NCBI RefSeq assembly: GCF_051020985.1
Contig: NC_135001.1
Span: forward strand, 17,849,896 to 17,913,895
Reading direction: 5' to 3'
DNA from: Nomia melanderi
Taxonomy: Eukaryota; Arthropoda; Insecta; Hymenoptera; Halictidae
DNA length: 64,000 nt
Shown here: in pieces, positions 35,331 through 46,450 of the stretch
Position numbering within the stretch: position 1 is the first letter of the stretch
How the letters are laid out: the number at the start of each line of letters is the position of its first letter
Position numbers and translations under genes: made by a program
Notes under the pieces: model-generated
What the model was told of the DNA's origin: nothing
What the model saw: the letters and a program-made list of their open reading frames with translations, nothing else
The model's database searches: none

Positions 35331-35880
35331 TAAGTAAGGATGCATTTATACTACCCGTTTGAGCCCATAACCTTTATAAGTAAGGATGCATTTATACTAC
35401 CCGTTCAGACCTACAACGTTTCAGTTCAAGCAAATATTCTTGTGGGTAATAAGATGGGAGTATTTATACGTAGCGATCCGTATCTGCTCAGACACGTTGT
35501 ATAGAACGTGTCTAAACGGCAACTGTCTTATGTCGTAAGGAACAGTTGGGGGATGACTTAATGTCTAAGAGGTGTCTCTTTGATTTAGAGTTTTATAGAT
35601 TCAATTGGTTCGGTGTAACTGCACTGATGAACAGTAAATCAGTGATCGAAGATATCAGAAATTGGGAAATAAAGTCAACAGGAAATTATTAATCAGGTTC
35701 AGGCAAGTAATCTCCTAGCGAACCTGAAGGGGTAGACAGTTGTAAATTATTATGATCAGCTTTTTTTAACCCGTCTGAACTGAATGTCTGAGTGTCTGAA
35801 CTAAAACATTCCGTGACTGATGGTATTAGTAGGATTTGTCCAAACTGAAACGATACGTGTTCGAACGGGTAGTATAAATA
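35331..35880. mobile_element. Unclassified inverted-repeat element with duplicated end
   Basis: TTTATACTACCCGTTC at 35,391-35,406 is exactly complementary to GAACGGGTAGTATAAA at 35,863-35,878, and weaker matching continues inward (cgtttcagtt versus aactgaaacg). The left terminal block is tandemly duplicated with a 46-bp period (taagtaaggatgcatttata at 35,331 and 35,377). A 9-bp stem, AGACACGTT/AACGTGTCT, lies at 35,490-35,513. There is no open frame. It does not end in TTAA, so it is a different class from the other elements; superfamily unknown. Confidence 0.7.
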
Positions 35881-36419
35881 AATTATAGCGCTATTGACAG
35901 TTCGTCGTAAATATTTCTAAACCTAAATGAGACTGATGGTTATATATATGTTGGAAAAGTTATTCAAAATGTTGATTTCTGAAACATATTCAAAAATCAT
36001 TCATATAAATAAGGATGTAACTTTCCGATAAATTCATGCATTCAATTATTCATTATGATCTCACTATGTCACGTAAATGAGTTTTATAAATGTAAGAACG
36101 TGGAAAATATAACGAGTCGAATTTTAACGATGTTTTATTGATTTAAAATATTATTATCCAGAACATTTCTTTAATTTTAAATATTGTCGGTTTATCTAAA
36201 AAAATGTTACCTTCCATACGCATTAGTTGTTTAGTTATTATTAACAATATTAAACCAATGACAGAAGGGTTAATTATCGAAGTTTACGACGTTATCTGAT
36301 TTATGGAGAGAAAGATATGCAGTGCAAAAAGGATATTTAAAAATTGATAAAAAGTGAACTCCGTTTTATAATCAGGGAATTATAATATTGAAAATATTGG
36401 CCAATTTTTTAAATAGAAA
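35881..36419. other. AT-rich non-coding stretch
   Basis: An agaagggttaatt word near 36,263-36,275 may be a stray TTAA-element end. Nothing else is recognised. Confidence 0.4.
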
Positions 36420-36780
36420 ATGCGTAATATTTTATTAAAGAATTCAAAAACATATGAAAAGAGAAGAACAACTGGACGATTTTGTGACGTATCAGAAAGC
36501 GGAAGATGTAGAATTCCATGTGCTACCTTTAACTTTAAGGGTGCTAAAGGAGAAGTCGCCCCAGCACCGGAAGTCGGAACTAATTTAAAAAATGTGTGTC
36601 GCATTTTGCAGTGAAGCAAGAATACTAAGCGACAAAAATTAAAACAACGACCGCTCTTAACTGCGAAACATAAAGAAGCTCGTTTACAGTTTGCGCGAGA
36701 CCCATATTCAGTGGAAAAGGTGGAGAACTGGAATATTTAGTAACGAACAAAAATTTCATTCGGGTGAATGGAAAAAAGTA
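36420..36780 (+). pseudogene. Tc1/mariner-like transposase fragment (decayed)
   Basis: The frame opening at 36,420 is rich in Lys/Arg and contains TTGRF...SESGRCRI, reminiscent of the GRP-type linker between the two helix-turn-helix domains of Tc1 transposases. It then reads VCRILQ, an in-frame stop at 36,612-36,614, then RPLLTAKHKEARLQFARD (36,648-36,701), which is the typical start of the Tc1 catalytic region. A frameshift follows near 36,702, after which the adjacent frame gives HIQW...FSNEQKF (36,703-36,756), matching the family's W...FSDE.KF block. The first catalytic Asp is Asn here. No DNDPKH or NPIE block is seen downstream. The stop, the frameshift and the lost acidic residue mark it as inactive. 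Assignment is from remembered family motifs. Confidence 0.7.
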
Positions 36781-39700
36781 GCCGTCAAATAAGTAGTATT
36801 ATATACGGCAGTACTGAGTATCACAACAAAATTGATTAGTTCATTAGATTACAGTTACTGTATTTCTTACTACAATTTTATTAAACTTTTCACTTTAGAC
36901 GACATTTAACCATTGAAAAACCAAATCTGAGTAAACGTCTTCATTTTTAGAAATATTTTATATTCTTAATCGAAGAATTAGAATACTCTTCTGTAAAACA
37001 TATATGTACTCATTTATGATTTGAAAATATTCTCACTGGTAGTAAATGTTTTTTTAGTAACAGTCTAGTACAACTACAATTTAATAGACGCATATGATTA
37101 ATAGATTTAATTTTATACATCCGATCGTACCATAACGGCAAATAAGGAAACATGAGCTTGATAATTCTCAAGAGGCTTGATGATTCCCTTTCTGGTTTGC
37201 TATTTAATCGTTTCTATATGCTGCTCCTGAGTAAGCTGATTTTCGAAACTCCCTAAGCATATCTACGTTTGCATTACCATCGACTTATGTAGTAAATTTC
37301 ACTGGGAACTTATTGCGATTCGTGTACCAATTAACTATCATCGGAGACGTTGTTTGAACTTGTCCAAAAGTTTCGGACATGGCAACTGGAACCCATTTAT
37401 ATCTCGTATCAATGGACGTACTACGATAGATTAATTACCTGTGATTTCGTTCCATTAACGTTATGTGTCATTAACGTTATCGATCTTTCATATATGATAA
37501 ATTAGTGATTCAATGGATTCATAAAGGTCATGCTTCGCTTTTCCCAATGGCATTCATAATTAATACCTTCATCGCATTAAGCTCTTCATTCGTTATTATT
37601 ATTCTTATAACTTTTTTAACGCTTTTAGTGCAGAACGACGAGATATCGTTGTTAGCAACACTTGCGAACAGTGCAAACTACATGTCGTTGCGTATGCAAT
37701 CGCGATCTTGTACTATACATTACTTATTATTACTATTAATTTATAAAACGTTATAAATGGTTGAATTTCTATTCACAAGCCCTATGTCAGCTGATCCATG
37801 AATTGCAAAAATTATTTAAGGATTTAACTTTTTGTTACATTTCGCGATGATTGATACCGAGATTGTGTATACGTTAAAACGATAAGGTAGAAATTCAGCA
37901 GGGAAGATTTACTGCAAATAATTCTGTAATTACTTTTACATGTAAATTTGTTACAAATAATTGAAAACGCAGTATTTATGCTTCATACTGCGTGTTTTAC
38001 ATCAAACTATGATCCAACGATGATTCTTCTTATTTGCAAATACTGTTTATAAAGGAAAACTGATTCTTCCATTTTTCCTAATGATTTTGCATACATATTA
38101 CTAGTATGAGTTTCAACAAATACTCAAATACAGTTGGCATTAGTTCATTTTTCCTTTATTTCGTATTACGTTCCGTTTCGAATTTTCTAAATATCATTTT
38201 AATTTTTTCTATGATCTTTTTCTCAAGCCTCATTAAATCACATCAAATTGCTTCAGTCTTCTTAGGTACAATTCTTTCGATGAGCGCTAAAAGGATTAAA
38301 AGTGGTGTAATGTTATGATGATTAGTAAATGTTATGATCAGATTATGCATCTTCGTGCATTTATAACATTGCTGAATTTGTAACAATTATTACCACACCA
38401 TCTTCTGCATAAGAAATCTATTACCCGACAAAGTCATTTTGTTTCTTGTCTTAATTCCTATAAAACGATCTATAAGAATTGGTACTTGCATAATTAGCTC
38501 CGCTGTCTAGTGATTTGATTGAAATTGCAGTAGCGGATGAATGTAATCAAATTATAGAATATTAGTTGCATTTGGCCAACTTTGTATCAATTCAATAATG
38601 TACAGAAATTCTTTAAATGTATGGCAATGAAGAATAGAAAATTGATTGCAGAAGTAAGAAGTATCTGTACTATAACATATCTATGTTCAATAATAGATTA
38701 CCGTGTGAATCTCATTCGTCACTTATCCTTTCCAATCATAGATTTTCCGGTCATCTTATATTACTCGTAGAAGGACAACTCCGGTATATGAACAAGATGT
38801 AATCAGATTTTTCTCAAGACATATTTCATTGTTTGACGAATCAGGTAAGCAACGTGAACTCGTTTACTTCTTTTTCTCCATCAGGTGATGTGACATTTGT
38901 TTATCCAATTCTTTATGAAGACCGAGTGAACGAGTCACTTTCTTCTCGTGGATTTGTCATGTTGGAATATTTCAGTTACATCAGGATATTTTTCTCTCAA
39001 TTTTCAATTTATATATATACACGATCCTTCAACTGTAATCAAAGACATACTTTTCGAACCTGACTCTTGTCTCAATGATTTATCGCCTTTCTTAAACGGC
39101 TTGAACCATTTTTGTATTTTACATTTAATGTTAATTAAAATATTGTATGTATAGTAGTGCCTGTAAATTGAACGTTCATAGTTTTTTAAACTAGGTTTTA
39201 TTATGATAGCGGTGTCACTACAGCTTTTCTTGGTGTTTAAGTAATTTTTATCGGTGAAACAAATTTCAGAATTACATTTAAACTTTACTTATATCAAATG
39301 ATTTTAATTCATTTTTGCCATGTAAACTCAGTTCTCTTCAAAAACACAATAGTTACAAAGTTATTTATCATCTGTTTATTATCGTTTTTGTTATTATTCC
39401 TGTCAACGGAGTTAATATATTTTTAATTTAATAATTTTATCTTACATGCAGTTACTCTACACAGTTAATAGATTCTTCAAAAATCTATCCTGAGATTATT
39501 GCGTGTGTTGCACGTGCAAATTTTGTCCTAAGAAGGAAAATAAAAAATTGTGTCCTAAGAAAGAAAATAAAAATATAATAATTACAACGATAAAAATATA
39601 TAAATAAAAGACTATAATATAACGAATTTTTATTTTCACCAGGTCTACTATAAGAATGACTAAGAGTTGTTGATAAATTACAAAATCAACTGGAATGTTA

Positions 39701-40649
39701 AGGGTTAATAAATATTAATATTATTATTTAAAATATTATCAGTATTAATTGTACGTTTCATTGGCTTACAAATACCTGTCTGTTTGTTGAAGGGATTAAA
39801 ATTTAGTTTGTTGTTGCTGTTATTACTTAGTGATGGATTGACTGAATACTATTTTGGCTTTTGGTTTCGAAAGTTTACGTTGTTGTAGTTCCTTGTGCAC
39901 AGGGTGGTTTGTATAATTGGTTGGTTGGTTTGTAGTTACCCCTATACGCACGTTTCATTGGAATATTAGCGGATTTTGTGCAGTCATTAGTGATATGCAG
40001 CTCCAAATATCTTACATTGCAAAAGTTATAATTGTAATATCGTTGTATACCACCATATTATTCGTACCTTTTGTATTGAATAGTTTCTCTTTCTATTAGG
40101 ATATTTTATTTGATAGGTATCTTTGTGGTTATAATTTTACATTAAAACTGTAAGAAACATTAGTCCTCTTATGACCAGTTGTTGACAATTCTATATCATT
40201 AATATGGTACAAATTTTATAATGTAATTCTATTCTTAGAAAATAAGCAGTTTTTGAAACTTAGGAACATGAAAGTATGGATTCAATAGCAAAATTATATG
40301 GTTCTCTTTGCGTGGAATAACAAATCATTTTCCAGAAAATAGAATAATATTGGAAATGCAGGAAACACATACCCCCATCTCAAATATGATCCCTTTAATA
40401 ATAATACTAAGGAATAATCCGTACTTGCTTCTTTCTTTATCGCAAAATTACATAATACAAAATAAATAATACAAGTTCTAATTTTCGTTAAATGTACAGG
40501 TGTCACCGAGAAAATAAAAAAATATTTATAAAATGTCGGAATTAAAGGTGTGTAAAATGTATTTGCAGCGACGGCGTTAACCGAAGTTACATATGCAGAG
40601 CTGTGTATACACGAAACAATTGTAGCGTACAATTGCAATACGAGTGCAG
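36781..40649. other. AT-rich non-coding stretch
   Basis: Several 60-114-codon frames (for example 37,505-37,756, 38,833-39,063 and 40,294-40,638 minus) are hydrophobic, Ile/Phe/Tyr-rich and domainless, as expected by chance here. A possible stray TTAA end (tgttaagggttaat) lies near 39,700. No gene is supported. Confidence 0.45.
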
Positions 40650-41410
40650 TAATTACATAGAATGCGCCTGCATAATCACACGACCATCACCTTCGTTCGG
40701 AATTTCATCGTGCAACGCGCGCCGACTGAAACGAATCGATAAATATTGAGATTTACGCTCGATCACGAGTAGTCCATCGCTAGTTTTTCAGTTTCCCCGG
40801 GCGACGCTTCGAACTCGAGAAATTCTCTTATCCGACTGTCAAGAGTAGTTTATTAAAAGTTGAAATTGGTCAATGCTCGTTTCGCTCGATTTTTCCTTCG
40901 AAATAATTCCTGCTCTGTGCCAGCCACCGCGGACTTAATCGATCACCACGCGGCGAAGTAAACCCACAACTCATCTTGTAATTATTGTGCACGATGTCAA
41001 TAATATCAACGCGAGGCATCGCTGCGAGAGGAAAAAGGGAAGGTGAAAGAGGAATGGAGACGGAGAGGAAGCAAAAGAGAGATAGGGAGAGAGTGTGTGA
41101 GAGAGAGATAGCGTGAGGCGCTGGAAAAATGGCGGAAGTTTTCAAGAAAGTTAGTTCGATAGAACGACGTCCCTTAATGTGTCGACGTACCTACATGAAG
41201 GAAAACTGATTACGCGTTTTATCAGGTTTCAAGGTGTATGTTAGGGGAACTTTGCTTCGATCTCTATCAGCGTCGCAAACTTTGGTATCTCTCATAATCG
41301 CGGCTCATCCAGCTCGGTTTTGCATAATGTGATCGTTTAACCTTGGATTTGATCCAGTAGGCTACAATGCCATGCAAGAATGGAGAAACGCAGATCTCCG
41401 AATTAAAGTG
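40650..41410. promoter_or_regulatory. GC-richer island with polypurine tract
   Basis: CG-rich words (caacgcgcgccgac, ccccgggcgacgc, ccaccgcggac) are followed at about 41,025-41,120 by an almost pure purine run dominated by GA and GGA units. The pairing resembles the 45.1-46.0 kb island. A 91-codon minus frame is simply the complement of the purine tract. This is a promoter or enhancer candidate on composition alone. Confidence 0.3.
41025..41118. repeat. Polypurine (GA-rich) tract
   Basis: The plus strand is nearly all A and G across about 90 bases, with gagaggaaaaaggg and gagagagagat segments. Such tracts can adopt non-B DNA and are bound by GAGA-type factors in insects; binding is not shown here. 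Confidence 0.7.
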
Positions 41411-41707
41411 GTAGTAAATCTAACCCCGGTTCAAGTGAACTGATTTAAGTAATGCGGAATACTGTAACGTTTCTGATATTTGAAATTAATTTCAACGTTC
41501 AGATATTTTTCCGTTTTTGCATTAGTGATTTACTAAAGTATCGTTACACACTGAAGATTTTCTGTTGCGTTTATTATTTATTTCAACCGCATTTGTATGA
41601 AATATTGTTCTTTCTAAGTGTACTGAGATGTTTTTGGAAAGTGGGGAGTGCATTAACGATAGTATAAATTGCGATCTTTTATTACAATGGTACTCGAGTA
41701 ATTTTTT
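41411..41707. other. AT-rich non-coding stretch
   Basis: Nothing recognised. A 71-codon frame at 41,452-41,667 is domainless. Confidence 0.45.
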
Positions 41708-41760
41708 TTAACACTAAACGTGCCGAGACTTTTATATACCTATTTCTACCGCAACCTGTT
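41708..41760. mobile_element. Possible family C-like end (solo)
   Basis: TTAACACTAAACGTGCCGAG shares the TTAACACTA start with the family C elements, but the inner sequence and the opposite end cannot be matched. Boundaries are arbitrary. Confidence 0.3.
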
Positions 41761-44380
41761 AAGTAATTGGCTATAAAATAAAATTAAACAAGTTGGACGA
41801 TACATTTTTCTTGTTGGAAACAGAAAGAAAAGAATAGAGGAGAATTGAAAAATAAATTAATAAGACAGAATAGGAATTGATATGAAGTTAAATGAATGAA
41901 ATAAACTGTATTATCAACATTTTTAATTGTATGTAGCGACTACTGGTTTCTTAACTAATTATATCTTGACAATTTTTAGTTTTAATGATATGGAATACCA
42001 TTATATATATACATATATATACATTCTCTTATCTCATTCCATTTTCACATAATAAAAGGTACAAAAATCAATTAAAAAAGTCGAGATATATAATCCTTCC
42101 TCTCTACCACAATTTCTCTACCACTTCTACCTAAAAGGCAATGTATCGAATTGTATCCACCGATTTTGATAACCTGTGTTATACCATAATCATCATAAAA
42201 TAAATAATAATTCAAAAATAACAAATAATGAGCACAAGATTCTTTATCTCATAAATAATTCGTTCATTTATTTGTTGCAGGTATGTATATTAATGTGCCA
42301 GTATTCAAGGAGCATTAACTTCGGTGAAATTCGATCAGTATGGTAACTGTAAGTAGAACAAATATAAATAATATATGACATGAAAATAAAATTCGATATA
42401 TTGATTTGATAGTCATCTCTCTAAAAAATAAATTAAAAGTAGTGATGATAAAATACCGCGTAAAAATAAATAACGATAACTCATTAGGTACTAAATATAT
42501 TTATGTAAAATACATTCTATTGTTATTTATCGTAAAATTTTCGTACTTTACAAATCTTAACAGAGAACACATAATTACAAATAGTATCTCCTAATGAAAT
42601 TTTTCATTTAATAAAGTCTCTATTGTTATAAAATTCTTTTTTGCTCATGAAAATACTTACTTATTCAGACCTCATAAATTGGGTCATATCGGAACGTAAC
42701 AGGCACACAGCCCATTAATAAATATATACTCAGATTATAAACAATTTATTTCGCTGGAAATAGACTAAAACTAAATAAGAAATAATTATGAATGCAATCA
42801 GTAAAATGCAATCTATGCTAATCACAATAATTCATATTATTACATGAATTCCATTATATAACTATTAAAATCATTCTAACGAATGCTATTTGCCAACATT
42901 TTACTTAATTTATGAGTGATTAATAAATCCATTACTTTCAAGGTTTAATAATAACTATATACTTTAAGAATATAAATATAACATATGTTTAACATAACAA
43001 TAACAATCATATAATTAAACAACTGAAATATTCATTATAATTCATTATTACTTACAATACAGGTTACAGTATTGTCAGAATTGCATATTATAATAAAGTG
43101 ATATTTAAAACAATGACATTCTATATCGGAAAATGACAAGACAAACTGAAGTATCTTTTCAAAAAGGTTGTTCGTATTCTGATCTTCGCACGAATGTATC
43201 TTTTTCCTTTGTTGTATATTCTTTCCCGCGCACCCCCGAATGTTTCTTAGCCTGGAAACCATAGATTTGGGAGATATTTCACTAGGTACAACGTTTTAAA
43301 ACAGTCGTTCAATAGTGACATTTCTCTGCTTGAACTGCTTAAAATTTAAATTAGGGATCGAAAGGTTAAGCGTAATATTCCTGCCTATTATTTATAACAA
43401 TCTTAATCGAATTGAATGGGACACTCGGTATATATGTGTCTCTAAAATTGGTGTCTATTGATTTGAGACTGTAAAAATAGACAGGTTTGTAGGAGTTTAC
43501 AGACATTTGGTAATCATTGACATATCTATTCCTACAAGGGTAGCGTGCTTACAGTTACAATATCTTCTATATTTGAGTCAATAGTGTTCGATTTAATACT
43601 TCACCCATCCCAAACACACAGATTGTAGTCTAAAGTGGAAATTCGTGATTAAAAGCAATCGTTATCATTCTACCTTTTCCTTCGGCAATCAGTGGGTTCT
43701 GAATGGCACTCGGTGGATATCAAATACGCTTCGCCGTGATGGTATAATGCCACTTTTCACATATTCGAGTACCATGTTAACATACATGCATCGAGTGGCG
43801 TTCCTATTGAACAATATTCTAATTATATGATGTATGGAATCATTTTAATTGGGTATAAGTTCGATCTCGTTCTTCTCATTCGATCCGCGTTGATTACGTT
43901 AGGTGGTACTTCGCTGTTGTGCGATATATTTTACCTACAGAAAACGAATTTTAATGAAAGCCTCGATTCGTGCATGAGTTCTGTTTATTTATACGAGAAA
44001 AATCGAAATGCATACGAATTTCTTAAATATTTCAAACTCTGAATTGCATTAGTCGTTTTAACACAAAAATGTATTTTCAAAGAAAGAGATTTTTTAGTAA
44101 TACTTTTAATTTAGAGCTGACTAAATGTTAATAGATTCGGATTGGAGAGTTGTTCTCCTCGAGTACTCATTTTTTGGAATAAGGAAACCTCGGAAAGTGG
44201 GGAGTTTGGAGACTGGAAAAGGGAAACATTTGGGGCTTAGAGTGATACATGTTGCAGATGGGGAAGTTAGGTGTTAGGCATCATACGTATTAGTTGCTTT
44301 TACATATATAAAAGTAACTCAGCTGCTTAAATTTAGTTAAATATAGATGTAGACATAATATTAACGAAGGTATGTGAAAT
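41761..44380. other. AT-rich non-coding stretch
   Basis: A short TATATA tract lies near 42,003-42,021. Two frames at 43,645-43,830 and 43,827-44,042 abut with an ATGA overlap. This sits in a patch of higher complexity, but no domain is recognisable and such coupling has no expected role in an animal genome. A purine-rich patch lies at 44,190-44,270. Confidence 0.4.
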
Positions 44381-44645
44381 ATGGATAGTGAAATGACAAT
44401 GATAATGTTAATATCAATGTTAATAGTAATAATAGTTCTAACAATGATAATGTTGACAACAACAACAATAATAATAATAATAATTTCTGAAGCCTTAACA
44501 TAAATATGAATAGATTCGTACTTGGTGTAAATCCCTATGGATGTAGTACAATAGAACAAGGTAAAAACTGAGAAATTAAGAAGAGAATAATAATGATGAT
44601 AAGAAGAAGAAGAAAATGATGATGATGATGATATTGATGAGGGTT
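44380..44645. repeat. Trinucleotide-rich low-complexity region
   Basis: It contains AAC then AAT runs (about 44,456-44,484), AGA units (44,601-44,614) and GAT units (44,617-44,640), with cryptic AAT/TTA-type repetition between them. The 160-codon minus frame (44,290-44,772) reflects the repeat phase and has Ile/Ser runs, so I do not call it a gene. Confidence 0.8.
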
Positions 44646-44934
44646 GTGTTGTATACCGGGTGAAAATATCGACGAGCCGAAATATACTAATATATAAATA
44701 TAGTTCGAAATCACAGGGGTAAATACAATCTATTATTATTAACGCAGATAATGTAGATACAAGCAACTGCAACTAATTTTTATAGTATCCCTAGCGAAAA
44801 TGAAAAATGTTATAACATTTTTTAGATCTTTTATTTTCCTTCTTAGTACAAAATTTGGATATGTGGAAAATCTAATGATTTTAGGGTAGTTTCTTTAAGA
44901 TTCATTGAAATATTTAATATTATAACTCGCGCAA

Positions 44935-44964
44935 TATTGGAGCCCACAGAGTTCAAAGGGTTAA
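44935..44964 (+). mobile_element. TTAA-element end (CCCTTTGAACTCTG), solo
   Basis: Read inward from TTAA 44,961-44,964, the complementary strand gives CCCTTTGAACTCTGTG (16 nt) and then GGCTCC. The end at 62,577-62,580 reads CTCTGAACTCGAGG and then GCTCCGGAGC, so the two probably belong to one family. No opposite end is found here. Confidence 0.4.
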
Positions 44965-45997
44965 AATTCGAATGTCCTCGCTGCTTGCAATTCGGCTACT
45001 TACATACCGAACTATGGAAAGGGAAAGGCGTCACAACGGGGTAGGTTGCAACAATTAGCTTCAGTAATATTTTAGTACACCGAGTGACTTGGAACTGTTC
45101 ATCTGTCATTCTCAACGGCATCAAAATGCATGAAACGAGAAAATAACGTGTCGCGTCGAGATAGAAATTCGGTAGAATTGGGAAACACCACAATGCGCCT
45201 TTCGTTCCCGGAAATAGAAGTACTAAAGCCGACTGATGATCGAGCGGCGCGTAAAGACAGAAGGATTTCAATGACACTTAAGACACTCGAGGCCGCGCAC
45301 TTCGTAGTCGCGGGACAATGCGCGGCATGCCACGATGCGCGAACTCAATCGCATTATGATGCGTTCTCGTGTGCAGACCCGCTGCGTATCCGCGGCGCGT
45401 AACTGCATCCGCTCGCGAAGCCGTGTCCCACGTGCTACAGCGGTCTCATTAAATGGAATGCATATTTATGGAGTCAGTGGTTGGCGGGCGGTACACGTTC
45501 GCGGAGATTTGAGGGATATGTAGACGGCGAGTTGCGGAGAATAAGGAGCGAGGAAGAGAGCGACGGGGTTGGTGGCTTTGGGGGGAGGGGGTGGAGAGAA
45601 AAAAGAGAGAGAAAGAGGGGAACTAGAAAAAAAAAAGCTACGGAAACAGCGCCGTCAACGCGTCTGGCGGAGCCGTGAGGCGTTACAAATCTCAATGGCG
45701 CACTCTGTGTTCCGATTGCCAGCCGTATCCCTTTTGATTTGAACCTCCCTCGCACCCCTACCCCACCAATGTCGACTGCTCGTAGTACTTTTATCGGCAA
45801 ACGCGTTCGTGCGCATGCACGCGCCGTCGAATGCAGGTTTTCGACGCTTGCCATGATTATGATCGCGTTTTGTTTAGTCCGGCCAGCCGGATTTCTCTTG
45901 TTACCGCGATTACACGCCGGCATTTTCGGCATGAATTTAAAGACGCGAGAACCGAGACCGATGTACAGGGTGTTCCTCGAATTGCGGCGATGCTCGT
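44965..45997. promoter_or_regulatory. GC-richer CpG-containing island, best promoter candidate
   Basis: This is the longest composition anomaly in the window. CG-rich sequence (gagcggcgcgtaaag, cgtatccgcggcgcgt, ggagccgtgagg) runs from about 45,110 to 46,000, with a G- and A-rich tract at about 45,530-45,645. Open frames of up to 179 codons occur on both strands (45,474-46,013 minus is the longest in the window), but they are low-complexity Arg/Ser/Pro-rich peptides and mutually overlapping. A promoter with an untranslated first exon, or a cluster of regulatory sites, is more plausible than a protein gene. Confidence 0.35.
45536..45641. repeat. Polypurine tract
   Basis: G/A-dominated plus strand with a run of G's (ggggggaggggg) and GAGA units, ending in a run of A. 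It is similar in style to the tract at 41,025. Confidence 0.7.
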
Positions 45998-46211
45998 TTA
46001 ACACTAGGTTCACGGAACGCGTCGAATTGACGCGTATTGGATTTTAGAAATATTATTTTGTAAATGTTTACGCCGATTTTGATTGATCACACTGACATGT
46101 ACCCCAATTACCTGCCATCGAATCTCCAGTTTCCACAATCTAAATAAACGAGCATCAATTCTTTTAGGAATAATAGAAGTGTACAATAAATGCTCGTTAA
46201 CCTAGTGTTAA
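45998..46211 (-). mobile_element. Family C TTAA-element (214 bp), intact hairpin
   Basis: TTAACACTAGGTTCACGGAA at the left and CGTTAACCTAGTGTTAA at the right (TTAA 45,998-46,001 and 46,208-46,211). Exactly 16 nt inside the left TTAA is the stem CGCGTC/GACGCG with a GAATT loop (46,018-46,034). The interior is alignable to 49,702-49,905 and 4481-4693. Its right TTAA also begins the next element. Confidence 0.9.
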
Positions 46212-46450
46212 CAGATTGAATACCGTGTGGGTCACCGATGACCCCCAATCAAGGATTACTATAGTTTACTCAATTAAACGATGGTTATTTAAAAATATTT
46301 CTATGATATAAATAATGGTGTGCAATGCGGTGGCGTTTAGCTAGATGAACATGCAATAATAATAATGCAATTAATCAAATGATTGCATATTAGATTTTTT
46401 CGATTTTGTTATTAATATATAAATGGAGTTTATCGAAATGTTTTAGGAAA
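46208..46450 (-). mobile_element. Family D element, right part eroded
   Basis: TTAACAGATTGAATACC then GGGTCACC/GATGACCC (46,229-46,244), 17 nt inside the TTAA. The following sequence (attactatagtttactcaat, atgcaattaatcaaatgatt) aligns with the complement of 7092-7331 for most of its length. No clear right terminus is seen. Confidence 0.75.

Noticed and set aside
43645..44042. Two plus-strand frames joined by an ATGA overlap, operon-like
   Set aside because: Translational coupling is a bacterial feature. The rest of the window is clearly eukaryotic and neither product is recognisable.
44290..44772. 160-codon minus-strand open frame
   Set aside because: It is the translation of AAT/GAT/AGA microsatellites, with Ile and Ser runs; no domain.
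45474..46013. 179-codon minus-strand open frame, the longest in the window
   Set aside because: It lies over a CpG island and the complement of a purine tract. The peptide is Arg/Ser/Pro-rich with homopolymer-like runs, overlaps other frames on both strands and shows no domain.
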